This document shows positions 19,583 through 28,453 of a stretch of 64,000 nt of DNA, one piece after another. Position numbers and translations under genes: made by a program. Below the pieces are notes generated by a model that ran no database searches, was not told the origin of the DNA, and saw only the letters and a program-made list of their open reading frames with translations. Each line of letters opens with the position of its first letter. The first letter of the stretch is position 1. Location: the NCBI RefSeq assembly GCF_016745835.1, contig NZ_JAERVL010000012.1, positions 1 through 64,000 of the forward strand, given 5' to 3'. The stretch is from Caldalkalibacillus salinus. GTDB lineage: Bacteria; Bacillota; Bacilli; Caldalkalibacillales; JCM-10596.

Positions 19583-20110
19583 CTATGATTTGTCCGTTTC
19601 TTCTGTGCGTATGATCCCTAGCGCTCTCTCCTCAGCAGGGATACGAATGAATCGTAAAACGAAAGCGTTAAGGATCGTAAACACAATCAGTGTAAAATAA
19701 GCTTGAAAAATGAATGGTAAGGCCAATATCTCCGTCGCTACAACCACATAATTAGGATGCTTGAGGTAACGATAAGGCCCCTTTTTCACTAGTGAATGGT
19801 CCGGTAAAACCATGATTTTGGTATTCCAAAACCTTCCGAGTGACGTTAAACTCCACACCCGTAAACCTTGGGCCACAATAAAAAGGATAAAGGGTAAAAC
19901 CCACCATGACGCTAATTCACGTTGATGATACTGCACCTCAGTAATGAGCGATACAAAAAATAACAGATGCATGGCCACAATGAGTTTATAGTGCGCTTCT
20001 CCCACCTCATATCCACCTTGTGACCGAATCCATTTTTCATTTCCTTTGGCCACTTGAAGTTCCACACAGCGCTGCAACACAACGATGGCGATGAGTATAC
20101 TGAAAAACAT
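19583..20110 (-). CDS. bpsB: Alkylpyrone O-methyltransferase-like membrane protein (BpsB/YpbQ)
   Basis: The 175-residue protein belongs to the isoprenylcysteine carboxyl methyltransferase-like membrane family, with about four hydrophobic segments and the signature PYRYLKHPNYVVV followed by EILALP. In B. subtilis the homologue methylates the alkylpyrone products of the adjacent type III polyketide synthase. Here too the gene follows that synthase with 18 bases between them, so the pair is very likely one unit. Confidence 0.88.
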   Translation of the reverse strand: MFFSILIAIVVLQRCVELQVAKGNEKWIRSQGGYEVGEAHYKLIVAMHLLFFVSLITEVQYHQRELASWWVLPFILFIVAQGLRVWSLTSLGRFWNTKIMVLPDHSLVKKGPYRYLKHPNYVVVATEILALPFIFQAYFTLIVFTILNAFVLRFIRIPAEERALGIIRTEETDKS

Positions 20111-20128
20111 GATGTTCCTCCTTCCTTC

Positions 20129-21217
20129 TCAACTTGTCCACTCGACGAGCAATAATTCGGAACTGAAACCTGGCCCTAGGGCGGTTATGAGTCCCAAATC
20201 TCGTTCACGACGTACACTCTCCATAAATTGTTGGAGCACGTATAAGACTGTTGCAGAGGACATGTTGCCGTACTTTTTTAGAATGTCGGAGGAGGTATCA
20301 ATCATCCATGGTTCAAAGCCTAACGCATGCTGGTACGCTTCTAGTACTTTTCTTCCACCCGGATGGGCCACGAAGTGTCGGATAAAAGAGACGTCTAGCC
20401 CGAACTGCTGCAAAAATTCTTCTATATTAGGTTTTAACCATTGTCTAACGATATGAGGAATGTCTCTGGAGAATACGACTTGCAACCCTTCGTTGGTCAC
20501 ATTCCAACCCATGACCCCCTCTGAATGAGGCATTAGGGTGCTTTCCGCTCCTCTAATATAAGGATAAGGACGGGACTGTAACATCTTCATATCCGTATCG
20601 TCACCCACGATAAGGGCACAAGCGACTCCGTCTGAAAATAAAGAACTCCCCACAAGGTTACTCTTAGATTTATCATGATGTAAAAACGTTAAACTACACA
20701 GCTCTGTTGTCAATACGAGCACTTTCGCTTTGGGATAAGCGAGACAGTATTCATAAGCTCGGGCTAAACCTGCTGCGCCACCCGCGCACCCGAGACCCCA
20801 AATTGGGATACGCTTCGTATGTGGATGGAATTGAAGTTCATTCATGATTTTTGCTTCAATACTTGGCGTGGACAGTCCTGTACTAGAGATATAGATGATC
20901 GCGTCTATATCCTGTACATCAACTGCCGTTTTCAGAAATGTGTCATGCGTTAAGCAGGACCGAATGGCGTCACATCCGAAACGTGTGGCTAGTTCTATGT
21001 ACATATCATTTTTGGCTTGCCAATCGTGCGTTTCTTTTAACCAGCTTAACGGGACCGCTAATGAACGGGTGTGAATCTGACCGTTCTCAAAAACGGTAAG
21101 TAAGCGATTAATATCATCAAAGTGATCTTCAAATAGCTCTCGGGCCAGATCTAGTACATCCTCTTGTTTCGTCAGGAACGGTGATTGGTACGTTCCGACG
21201 GAGACGATTCGTGGCAT
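20129..21217 (-). CDS. bpsA: Type III polyketide synthase (alkylpyrone synthase)
   Basis: This chalcone-synthase-like enzyme condenses long-chain acyl-CoA with malonyl-CoA to alkylpyrones. The catalytic triad is visible: Cys144 in WGLGCAGGAAG, His in HFVAHPGG and Asn in YGNMSSAT. The loop GPGFSSELLL closes the active site. At 362 residues it has normal length. GGGAGG precedes the ATG. It is transcribed with bpsB; the malonyl-CoA supply connects it loosely with the fatty acid genes elsewhere in the window. Confidence 0.93.
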   Translation of the reverse strand: MPRIVSVGTYQSPFLTKQEDVLDLARELFEDHFDDINRLLTVFENGQIHTRSLAVPLSWLKETHDWQAKNDMYIELATRFGCDAIRSCLTHDTFLKTAVDVQDIDAIIYISSTGLSTPSIEAKIMNELQFHPHTKRIPIWGLGCAGGAAGLARAYEYCLAYPKAKVLVLTTELCSLTFLHHDKSKSNLVGSSLFSDGVACALIVGDDTDMKMLQSRPYPYIRGAESTLMPHSEGVMGWNVTNEGLQVVFSRDIPHIVRQWLKPNIEEFLQQFGLDVSFIRHFVAHPGGRKVLEAYQHALGFEPWMIDTSSDILKKYGNMSSATVLYVLQQFMESVRRERDLGLITALGPGFSSELLLVEWTS

Positions 21218-21353
21218 GGTGAACCTCCCAATGAACGATCAGTCTATACGTTGCTTCGTTTTCATAAACGTGATTGTATAAACTTTAGCTTACCCTATGT
21301 GAGGGCGCTTCACTCATGACCACAGATGATCTTTCACTCTTTATAACATACTG

Positions 21354-21620
21354 TTATCGTTGAGAGCCCTTCTGTTGAACGGCATCCTTCACCATTTCGG
21401 TCGTGACAAACTGACGGTGCGGTACAACCTCTTTTTGAGCCAATGTCTGTATCTCTCGGGTCACCCGATTAATATGTTCAACGGTAAACGATTCCCCTCG
21501 ACTACAGCGGTCAATCGCTTCCTGAATATAACGTTCCCGCTCTTCATCTAATGCTAAGAAGCGTTGCAAGGCTTCGTTCTGTCTTCTAGAATGTGCGGAT
21601 ATAGCACGATGTACACTCAT
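21354..21620 (-). CDS. ypbS: Small conserved bacillus protein (YpbS-like)
   Basis: This helical, charged protein of about 88 residues (SVHRAISAHSRRQNEALQRF) resembles B. subtilis YpbS, of unknown function. AGGAGG lies seven bases ahead of the ATG at 21620, better than the ATG at 21626. It is divergent from the DUF2515 gene with only about 40 bases between starts, so promoters must overlap coding sequence or each other. The name is from memory of the family and moderately sure. Confidence 0.7.
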   Translation of the reverse strand: MSVHRAISAHSRRQNEALQRFLALDEERERYIQEAIDRCSRGESFTVEHINRVTREIQTLAQKEVVPHRQFVTTEMVKDAVQQKGSQR

Positions 21621-21661
21621 TTTCATTCCTCCTAATATATATAAATGAGGGAGGTGGTTAA

Positions 21662-22975
21662 ATGCCTAAAATGAACGGTACGTCCCAGTCACCAGACCCT
21701 CAGACACGTTTCAAACTCACACATCTATCTAAACATATAGCATACACCATGAAAGAGAAAATAGGAAGTCTTGCCCATCAAACGCTCAGTGTGTTAGGGG
21801 GCGATCATCAGGCATTAAAAATCGATCCTCAAGCGATTCAGCACATCGAGCAGGGATTGACGAGCCAACTGAACCATACGAAGAACGCTTCAGACCTACA
21901 TTTGGCGCAGACAAACGCGTTCAGTGAACAGGACAATCTTGTTATCGCGAGGATTAACGAGCAGGTCCGCACATATAACCGTAACAACGTCACACGCACA
22001 GCAGCTTACCTTGATTTTTATAAGCAGCACCCCGAAGTGCACTGGGCTTTTTTGGCTCATATGGTTTCTAGGAATGGCGGTTGGAGCATGACCGATTTAA
22101 AAGGCGCGTTGTTGTTTCGTATTTTATCTCAACAAAAACAAAAGGATTTCTTCTCTTTCCTAGAACGGTGCAACGCCTATATCTTTCAGGATGCCTTTCC
22201 ACAATTGTTACTCTATGCTGAGAGTAAAAAGCGTCAGAGGCCTATGTTTCATTTGTTACCATCGTTCCACGTATCAGCATTCATGCGACCGATTTGGGCC
22301 TACTTTTATGAAAAACGGTCCTCCGCACTCCTGACAGTGGCCATGATTATGAATGAACAACAATACATTGAAAAAAGAGTGGTACAGCACCCTTATTACA
22401 AAGAAACGGTACTAGACACACTCGCTTTTCACCTGCAGGGCTTGTTACAATTGACGAACGTCGTGTTTCCTTATCATACGTCACTCTTCTCCTCCTCTAC
22501 GTTCACGCGTTTAGGAGGTCAGACGATTCAGGATTTCAGTCAGGTGTCAGAACGTATTGACGTAGGGAAGCGTTTGTATGGTTTACTATTCGGGCCACAG
22601 GTGGTAAGAGAAGGTGCGATCTCATTCGCAACCCAAACACCACACACGGGCTCTCGCATGGATTTTTGGTCTGAGGTGTTCACGTCACGTCGGGTGTCTT
22701 CCCCTTCTGAGCCCTATGGTGAAGAAAGGCTGATCGGCTGTAAACTGAAACCACAGGCACCCCCACTCTATAGTCCTGCGCTCACCGACGTTTGGCCCGA
22801 TATACGGCTCTCTCCGCCATCACGAGAGGATTGGTTTGATGCACTAGATGTAACGGATGTGACCCAGCACTTAAGAACAGTCAAGCCAGTGAGCGGTTAC
22901 GATATGACAAGCGGTTTTTGCAGAGGGTTGAAGCGATTGGAGTGGGCTGTTCTAGCTCAACAGTTTGTCAACTGA
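21662..22975 (+). CDS. DUF2515 protein (YppC-like)
   Basis: The 437-residue protein of unknown function carries the DUF2515 hallmark around NNVTRTAAYLDFY, HWAFLAHMVSRNGGW and MTDLKGALL (about 105-170), then a region without clear transmembrane segments. The C-terminal 120 residues are less conserved in appearance. GGGAGGTGG precedes the ATG. It lies in the same neighbourhood as ypbS and bpsAB in other bacilli. Nothing shows its activity. Confidence 0.8.
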   Translation: MPKMNGTSQSPDPQTRFKLTHLSKHIAYTMKEKIGSLAHQTLSVLGGDHQALKIDPQAIQHIEQGLTSQLNHTKNASDLHLAQTNAFSEQDNLVIARINEQVRTYNRNNVTRTAAYLDFYKQHPEVHWAFLAHMVSRNGGWSMTDLKGALLFRILSQQKQKDFFSFLERCNAYIFQDAFPQLLLYAESKKRQRPMFHLLPSFHVSAFMRPIWAYFYEKRSSALLTVAMIMNEQQYIEKRVVQHPYYKETVLDTLAFHLQGLLQLTNVVFPYHTSLFSSSTFTRLGGQTIQDFSQVSERIDVGKRLYGLLFGPQVVREGAISFATQTPHTGSRMDFWSEVFTSRRVSSPSEPYGEERLIGCKLKPQAPPLYSPALTDVWPDIRLSPPSREDWFDALDVTDVTQHLRTVKPVSGYDMTSGFCRGLKRLEWAVLAQQFVN

Positions 22976-23016
22976 CGCGTGAACGGCGTATACTTTTATA
23001 AAAAAGGAGAATGAGT

Positions 23017-23448
23017 ATGCACATTTATGTTGATGCGGACGCATGTCCCGTAAAAGATGAGATTATTGACGAAGCAAAAAAAGCGAACATACCCGTGACA
23101 CTCGTGCGCAGTTTTGCTCACTACAGTCCCACCAATCCAGAAGGCGTTCATACCATTTATGTAGATACAGGGGCTGATGCTGCCGATTATCGCATCATGA
23201 AAGAAGCGAGGCAAGGTGACCTCATTATCACCCAAGATTATGGGCTTGCCGCATTGGCTTTAGCTAGAGGGTGTTGCGCTCTACACCATCTCGGTTTCCA
23301 ATATACAGAAGAAAACATCTCCTCTCTACTCGATACGCGTTATTCGCAGGCAAAGGCGAGAAAAAGCGGTCAAAAAACAAAAGGACCTAAACCCTTCACT
23401 AAAGCGGATCGTGAAAGATTTAGGTCAGCGTTACGCGCATTGCTTTAA
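23017..23448 (+). CDS. YaiI/YqxD family protein (DUF188)
   Basis: The protein of about 143 residues opens with the family signature [15 protein letters not shown] and has [15 protein letters not shown], a PIN-like nuclease fold arrangement of Asp residues. Nuclease activity is inferred, not established. GGAG sits seven bases ahead of ATG 23017; ATG 23011 is too close to the RBS. Its last four bases overlap the end of the convergent small gene. Confidence 0.9.
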   Translation: MHIYVDADACPVKDEIIDEAKKANIPVTLVRSFAHYSPTNPEGVHTIYVDTGADAADYRIMKEARQGDLIITQDYGLAALALARGCCALHHLGFQYTEENISSLLDTRYSQAKARKSGQKTKGPKPFTKADRERFRSALRALL

Positions 23449-23660
23449 CGGTATCTGTCATATTCCTCTTCAACGACTTTTTGTACGATTTTCGTTTCTT
23501 CTTCTATCGGGTCCTGCTCGGCTTCCTGACGGGATTCGTACTTTGGCAGTAAGGCATCTACGGCCCGCTCTTCTGGTTCTTCGCCAGACAGGTGCCCGTC
23601 TGTTAGTAGCGCTTCTAGGTCCTTTGCCATCCTTTTTCTTCTTTTTCTCCTTAACCACAT
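23445..23660 (-). CDS. Small charged hypothetical protein
   Basis: The 71-residue reading frame ([13 protein letters not shown], then a Glu-rich helix ending EEEYDRYR) follows GGAGGGG at eight bases. A different frame starting at ATG 23667 could use the same RBS, and an internal ATG (MAKDLE) has its own weak RBS, so the frame choice rests on the amino acid pattern only. It converges with the DUF188 gene, overlapping by four bases. No family recognised. Confidence 0.45.
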   Translation of the reverse strand: MWLRRKRRKRMAKDLEALLTDGHLSGEEPEERAVDALLPKYESRQEAEQDPIEEETKIVQKVVEEEYDRYR

Positions 23661-23680
23661 ATCGCATGCCCCTCCACTGA

Positions 23681-24514
23681 TCAGTCCATCTGTATTTTTC
23701 CCTCTTCGCTCAAAATCATGCTTTTTCCTTCCTCGAGTATGACGACACGCTCTCGTTGCTTAAGGTCGGAAAGAAGATCAAAGAGTACCTCAACCGATTC
23801 AACATAATGGGAAAAAGTGTGGTGGTGTATAGGAATGAGAAAGTGCGGGTTAAACCATTGCATCATTTTCACTGTATCAGACGCATTCAGGGTTAAGCGC
23901 CCAAGCGGACCAGCCTCTCCCTCTGCCCCCATATGAGGGACTAAAACATCCGGTTTACCCAACTTATGACTAATATTCCTCATACCCTCAAACCATACGG
24001 TGTCTCCTGTCCAGTAAATGTTGTGCGTGTACGGGGTACTACGATTGGTACATGAGAGCCAGTAGCCATTAACGACGCCCAAATCCCGATTCAGATGGTC
24101 TGAGTGGGCATGGCGTGCAGGGACAGCGGTCAGCGTCACTTCAGCACCGTTCTTATAAAGCGGGCATGCTTGCCACCAGTCCAAGACCTGTACTTTTTCA
24201 TACCCTCTGGCCTTTAACTTTGGTGCGTCATAAGAGGAAACGATCATGGGGATGGTTTGTGGCAATTGAGACTCTGCAGCAAGGTCAAAGTGATCACTAT
24301 GTAGATGACTAAGCAGGACCAGATCTACCTCCTCAATGTTAACCTTCTTGAAGGGGACATGGCGCTTGACTGGCGCGAGTGCTTCCCCTGTAGCAGGATC
24401 ATCTGTCATAATAAAGGCCAAATCTCCTTCGCCAAACACCGGGTCCGTTAAAATCCGTAAGTCTCCTACCTCTAATAAAAAAGTAGGCCCTCCAACCCAA
24501 GTGAACTTCACCAT
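23681..24514 (-). CDS. Metallo-beta-lactamase-fold hydrolase
   Basis: This 277-residue member of the UlaG/RomA-like branch has the metal-binding motif LLSHLHSDHFD (HxHxDH), a second His in PARHAHSDHL, WTGDTVWF with the bridging Asp, and IPIHHHTF near the C-terminus. The substrate cannot be told from sequence. It is monocistronic in appearance, with ATG after GGGAGAGG. No transmembrane or signal segment, so cytoplasmic. Confidence 0.85.
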   Translation of the reverse strand: MVKFTWVGGPTFLLEVGDLRILTDPVFGEGDLAFIMTDDPATGEALAPVKRHVPFKKVNIEEVDLVLLSHLHSDHFDLAAESQLPQTIPMIVSSYDAPKLKARGYEKVQVLDWWQACPLYKNGAEVTLTAVPARHAHSDHLNRDLGVVNGYWLSCTNRSTPYTHNIYWTGDTVWFEGMRNISHKLGKPDVLVPHMGAEGEAGPLGRLTLNASDTVKMMQWFNPHFLIPIHHHTFSHYVESVEVLFDLLSDLKQRERVVILEEGKSMILSEEGKIQMD

Positions 24515-24668
24515 TTCATTCCTCTCCCTTAGTCACTTTTTATGGTTACGCCTACTACACAGTATATGAGGGTTTGAGACCCTATGATGAACCTTTTCGT
24601 TTTACTCCAGTTCCCGCCATTTCAATATCACTTTAGACATGCTTTGTGTTTTAGCACAATTGAAGCAC

Positions 24669-25508
24669 TTATGTATCACCCTTAAGTAGGGTGTTAACAT
24701 ACTGAATCTCATCCTTATGCGTGTAAGTATCTGACTTGGGTGTTTCTAGCACGCACGGTATGGTTTGCATCACATTGGCGTTTAACATTGCACGAAAGGC
24801 AGCTTCACCGATCTCACCCTTTCCTACATTGGCATGTCGATCCCGATACGATTGTGTTGGATATCGGGAATCATTGAGGTGGACCACTTTTAAATCTTCA
24901 AAAAACCCGAGTTCAGAGCCTTTCTCTACTACCTCTTCCCAATTTTCACCGTTCCAAATCCCGCTGGCAAAAGCGTGGCAAGTATCTAGACAAAAACCGA
25001 TCTTAGAAGGATATTGACACAGCTCTCTCACCTGTACCAGTTCTTCTAGTGTGGTTCCCATTTTTAGGCCTTGTCCTGCATTATTTTCTAGTAGTAATAA
25101 GGTGTCGCCTTCCCATGGTTCAAGGATGTCATCTAGCATGCTGATCATCATTTGGTACCCTTCTAAGGGATCATCACTATGGTGTTTGCCAAAGTGAACA
25201 ACGATACCGATCGACCCGCAAGCGTCAGCGATATCTAAATCATTGCGGATGGAGTCGATCATGCCTTGTCTATCTTCCTCTCTGTCTACACACAGACTGG
25301 TTGGGTACGGGGTATGTGCAACGGACACTAATCCTTTCTCTTGGCAAAAAGCGGCGCAACGCTCAGCATCCTCCCGGTTAAAGTCTTTGATTTGTATACT
25401 TCGAGGATTTTTAGGAAAGTATTGAAAAGCGGTGGCGCCAATGTCAAACGCATGTGACGCGGCACCATAATAGCCATGACGTATGCTCACATGTGAACCT
25501 ATCTTCAT
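24669..25508 (-). CDS. nfo: Endonuclease IV (AP endonuclease)
   Basis: This zinc-dependent apurinic/apyrimidinic endonuclease acts in base excision repair. The AP endonuclease family 2 motifs are present: LLLENNAGQG with the metal-ligand Glu, GFCLDTCHAFASG, and HLNDSRYPTQSYRDRHANVGKGEIG. At 279 residues it has normal length. GGAGGG precedes the ATG. The 222 bases upstream (25509-25730) contain no gene; a small inverted repeat CAAAGG/CCTTTG lies there. Confidence 0.94.
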   Translation of the reverse strand: MKIGSHVSIRHGYYGAASHAFDIGATAFQYFPKNPRSIQIKDFNREDAERCAAFCQEKGLVSVAHTPYPTSLCVDREEDRQGMIDSIRNDLDIADACGSIGIVVHFGKHHSDDPLEGYQMMISMLDDILEPWEGDTLLLLENNAGQGLKMGTTLEELVQVRELCQYPSKIGFCLDTCHAFASGIWNGENWEEVVEKGSELGFFEDLKVVHLNDSRYPTQSYRDRHANVGKGEIGEAAFRAMLNANVMQTIPCVLETPKSDTYTHKDEIQYVNTLLKGDT

Positions 25509-25730
25509 TGCGGGCCCTCCGTAACACTCTGTCTTCTGTAAATGCTTTACCTCTACTCAGTTTATTTTTAATAGACCCCATGCAAAGGTAAGCCTTTGTG
25601 GTTAGCGTTGTTACGTTATAATATGTTTAGCAATAACCCCTTTTATGCAATGCGAGATTCAATGTGGGATCCCTTTAGTGTCCCTTGACCTTTCTTTTGA
25701 GTTCTTTCGGTCCTATTCCGTTCTATTGGT

Positions 25731-26294
25731 TCATTGATTCTGTAATAAATGCGATTGTAAGTGCTCTTTTAGTTGGTCCTTATATGTGTTGATTGAAAAA
25801 GTTAGATTCATTGCTGAATGTATAGAAAATGTAGGTAATTGCTTAAACCCACAATACTCGAAAGTTTTGTGGATGGGAAACAGGACTTGATCTTCGTTAT
25901 ACCCATCCAAAAAATCACTTGATGAAGCACTAAATTCTTTCTGTTTGGCTCCCCATGAAACCGATAGCATATATGCTTTCTCTGTTAATAACCCCCCACG
26001 CCCGAACTGATTCGATTTCGTAAAAAACACCTCTGGAATAAAGACATGGTCCATGTATGTCTTTAAAACCCCAGGTACATTGAACCAATAGATAGGCGTT
26101 TGTAGCACGACGATGTCAGCCCATTTGAATTTTTCAATTTCCTCTTTCACTTGGTACCCTTTAACAACATGGGTCATTTTAATATTAAACTCTCGACAAC
26201 ATACATCTCTTATCGTGTTAATCATCGTTGTATTTAGCCTTCCTGGCGCTCTTTCAAATGGTTCATGTCCATTAATGAGTAAAAGATTTCTCAT
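25731..26294 (-). CDS. mdaB: NAD(P)H-quinone oxidoreductase-like flavoprotein (MdaB family)
   Basis: The 187-residue flavodoxin-fold protein has LLLINGHEPFERAPGRLN at the N-terminus, PIYWFNVPGVLKTYMDHVF around the flavin-binding region, and GGLLTEKAYMLSVSWGA. It should carry out two-electron reduction of quinones with NAD(P)H. A LysR-type regulator is transcribed divergently with a dyad in the shared upstream region, which suggests induction by an electrophile or quinone. Confidence 0.85.
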   Translation of the reverse strand: MRNLLLINGHEPFERAPGRLNTTMINTIRDVCCREFNIKMTHVVKGYQVKEEIEKFKWADIVVLQTPIYWFNVPGVLKTYMDHVFIPEVFFTKSNQFGRGGLLTEKAYMLSVSWGAKQKEFSASSSDFLDGYNEDQVLFPIHKTFEYCGFKQLPTFSIHSAMNLTFSINTYKDQLKEHLQSHLLQNQ

Positions 26295-26348
26295 CTTTTT
26301 TTTCCTCCTCCTAGTTGAATATGTTATACCATTACTTTAAACTCTTTA

Positions 26349-26370
26349 TTATCATCGTTAAAGATGATAT
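26349..26370. promoter_or_regulatory. Candidate LysR operator between mdaB and its regulator
   Basis: TATCATC, six bases, GATGATA is a perfect inverted repeat in the 121-base divergent intergenic region. The dyad size suits a LysR-type (T-N11-A-like) site. Confidence 0.5.
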
Positions 26371-26415
26371 TTGCGATCGTTTCAATCGAAAATAATGATC
26401 AATTGGAGGTCAAGC

Positions 26416-27333
26416 ATGGATATTAAACATTTGAAGACATTTTTAGTGGCATGTGAAACCATGAACTTTACTAAGACCGCCGACAAACTTCAATATGCAC
26501 AGTCTAGCGTGACGGCTCAAATAAAAAGCCTCGAACAACAACTCAATCTCCCCTTATTCGAACGTTTAGGAAAAAAAATCGTGCTCACACAGGCCGGCCA
26601 CCGATTAAGACCATACGCCTCACAAATTGTGCACTTAACGGAGGAGGCACAAACGATGGTACAAGCAGAACAAAAAACAGGGACGATTAAAATTGGCGCT
26701 CAAGAAAGTCAATGTACGTATCGTTTACCGCGTTTGTTGAAGGATTTTAAAGCCAAATATCCAGCTGTGAATTTAATCTTCAAGCCTGCTCATTCTGATG
26801 AAACGGCCACAAAAAGCCTATTAGAAGGAGAGACTGATCTAGCTTTTATTATGGATACCCCTAAACCGAATCCGTATCTCAAAACAAAACCATTGCTGCA
26901 AGAACGATTAATATTAGTCGCTTCCCCTTCCAACCCCCTTGCTCAAAACGAAACCATACTACAGGATGATTTACGAAATGAAACGATACTGTTTACAGAG
27001 GTGGGTTGTTCGTATCGCAATATATTTGAAAACGTCCTGTACACAAATCAAATGGCACCAAAAAACACCTTAGAATTTGTAAGCCTTGAAGCGATTAAAA
27101 AATGTGTCACAGCGAACTTAGGGATCGCGATGCTACCTGAAATGATCATAGAAAATGAGTTAAGAGAAGGGCTTATGGTTGAACTAAATTGGGATATACA
27201 ACTGCCACATTTAACCACACAAATGGCGTTACACAAAAACAAGTGGTTATCACCACAATTAGAAGATTTTATTATTATGACGGAGAATCATTTTGCAACA
27301 CTCCGTTCAGCTTCGGCTCAGCCATGGAAGTGA
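26416..27333 (+). CDS. LysR-family transcriptional regulator
   Basis: This regulator of about 305 residues has an N-terminal winged helix (DIKHLKTFLVACETMNFTKTADKL, then QSSVTAQIKSLEQQL) and a periplasmic-binding-like effector domain from about residue 85. GGAGG six bases before ATG 26416 decides the start; the longer frame from 26371 would run through the operator. Divergent from the MdaB-like gene, which is the obvious target. The effector is unknown. Confidence 0.9.
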   Translation: MDIKHLKTFLVACETMNFTKTADKLQYAQSSVTAQIKSLEQQLNLPLFERLGKKIVLTQAGHRLRPYASQIVHLTEEAQTMVQAEQKTGTIKIGAQESQCTYRLPRLLKDFKAKYPAVNLIFKPAHSDETATKSLLEGETDLAFIMDTPKPNPYLKTKPLLQERLILVASPSNPLAQNETILQDDLRNETILFTEVGCSYRNIFENVLYTNQMAPKNTLEFVSLEAIKKCVTANLGIAMLPEMIIENELREGLMVELNWDIQLPHLTTQMALHKNKWLSPQLEDFIIMTENHFATLRSASAQPWK

Positions 27334-27445
27334 AAGTGGCCCTGACGAGGATGATGACACGACATGCTCATCAAACTTTTGGTATGTTAACATAAAGATG
27401 AAATCTATACTTAGCATGACCATAAACACTTGAGGAGGATCATGA

Positions 27446-27691
27446 ATGAATGATGAGTTTAAGGATGCTTTTGATGCATTCGTACAAAAGTACGCTGAAT
27501 TATTAACGGGACACCACGATGAGGAAACGATTGAAAAGGTGAAGTTATTCGCTCTGTATTCACACATCAACAAAACGATGCCAGCGCTTGCCAAGCATTG
27601 GGTATCTGATAATCCTGCGGCCAAGGAGGAAGTGAAGAAGATTTTTGCAGACATTCAAAAGATGAATCAAGAACACAAAAGCACCCCTTAG
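27446..27691 (+). CDS. Small conserved protein (DUF2573, YusU-like)
   Basis: This 81-residue acidic, probably helical protein (FVQKYAELLTGHHDEETIEKVK, then HINKTMPALAKHW) matches the small DUF2573 family known from bacilli; its function is unknown. It follows TGAGGAGG and its stop overlaps a 22-base perfect palindrome. It is convergent with the OsmC gene. Confidence 0.75.
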   Translation: MNDEFKDAFDAFVQKYAELLTGHHDEETIEKVKLFALYSHINKTMPALAKHWVSDNPAAKEEVKKIFADIQKMNQEHKSTP

Positions 27692-27711
27692 GTACCCTCA
27701 TGAGGGTACCT
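27690..27711. repeat. Perfect 22-base palindrome between convergent genes
   Basis: AGGTACCCTCA followed immediately by its reverse complement TGAGGGTACCT starts within the DUF2573 stop codon. No T-run follows on either strand, so a classical terminator is doubtful; an extended hairpin is possible. Confidence 0.7.
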
Positions 27712-27764
27712 GGGTCTTGGGGCAAATCCCTGGTGTCTTTTATTTGTTCTTGACTCATTTCTTA

Positions 27765-28154
27765 TTAATTTGAGACTAATTCAAAGCGCTCCGTTATCTC
27801 TATACTGTCCTTAACAGATTGAACCATCGAACAGTTTTTACGTGTGACATTGAGCGCCTTTTCTAATTGCTGTTCCGATAAACCTGCGCATGCGACCCGG
27901 AAGTGAAGATGGATTTTTTGAATCTCTTGGGCGCCTTGTTCGTTTCGAGTAACCTCAGCCTCCACACTGATATCATCAACCGTGTATCTTTTTTTCTCTA
28001 ATACTTTACGCAATACACCACCACTGCAAACAGCGATGGAGGATACCATAAGCTGATAGGGACGGTAGCCGTAAGTCTCGTCCCCAGATATATGTAACTC
28101 CCCGTATTCTAACTGTGTTGTGAAGCCATTCGGTTCTTTCATTTTAAAATGCAT
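27765..28154 (-). CDS. OsmC-family peroxiredoxin-like protein
   Basis: The 129-residue OsmC/Ohr-fold protein has the two conserved cysteines of peroxide-reducing members: SSIAVCSGGVLRKV (about residue 43) and RKNCSMVQSVKDSIEI (about 109). This supports a thiol-dependent hydroperoxide-reducing role. Its RBS (AAAAGGAGG) lies inside the end of the preceding small Cys-rich gene, whose stop codon TAA touches this ATG, so the two are translationally linked. Confidence 0.87.
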   Translation of the reverse strand: MHFKMKEPNGFTTQLEYGELHISGDETYGYRPYQLMVSSIAVCSGGVLRKVLEKKRYTVDDISVEAEVTRNEQGAQEIQKIHLHFRVACAGLSEQQLEKALNVTRKNCSMVQSVKDSIEITERFELVSN

Positions 28155-28331
28155 TTATGAGTCCTCCTTTTGCATGAGCTTTCTGACCTCTGGTTTGGGA
28201 TGCCAACAGTTAAATTGGTAATGAGGTTTTGTTTCATAGCCTAGTCGTTCACAATACATCCGTCTCTGATCACGCTCTTTTTTGGTTCTATAATGAACGC
28301 AAGAAGCACAGCAATGATATTGTCGCCCCAT
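28155..28331 (-). CDS. Small cysteine-rich protein, possibly zinc-binding
   Basis: The product of about 58 residues carries HCCASCVHY near the N-terminus, then YCERLGY and FNCWHPKPE, giving a CC-x2-C...C...C arrangement suited to metal binding. ATG 28331 has GGAGGGG four bases ahead; a GTG five codons upstream overlaps that RBS and is less likely. It is directly coupled to the OsmC gene. No family name is assigned. Confidence 0.7.
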   Translation of the reverse strand: MGRQYHCCASCVHYRTKKERDQRRMYCERLGYETKPHYQFNCWHPKPEVRKLMQKEDS

Positions 28332-28414
28332 ACAACCCCTCCCCACTATTATAGGTGTATCATAACATAACGGCTCACTTCATGTCGCTTCTCAACGTCG
28401 CTTCCTAACCAATA

Positions 28415-28443
28415 GAAAAAGCATGCCCCTCGTGGACATGCTT
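28415..28443 (-). terminator. Terminator after the membrane-anchored protein gene
   Basis: On the minus strand AAGCATGTCC pairs with GGGCATGCTT and is followed by TTTTCT. It lies ten bases after the stop at 28454. Confidence 0.85.
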
Positions 28444-28453
28444 ACTTTTCTGA

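Noticed and set aside
23470-23667. Alternative 65-codon frame overlapping the small charged protein gene
   Set aside because: It shares the RBS but gives a Lys/Arg-only, unordered product; the 23445-23660 frame looks more protein-like, though neither is certain.
27690-27711. Palindrome as a classical terminator
   Set aside because: No T-run on either strand; kept only as a palindrome.
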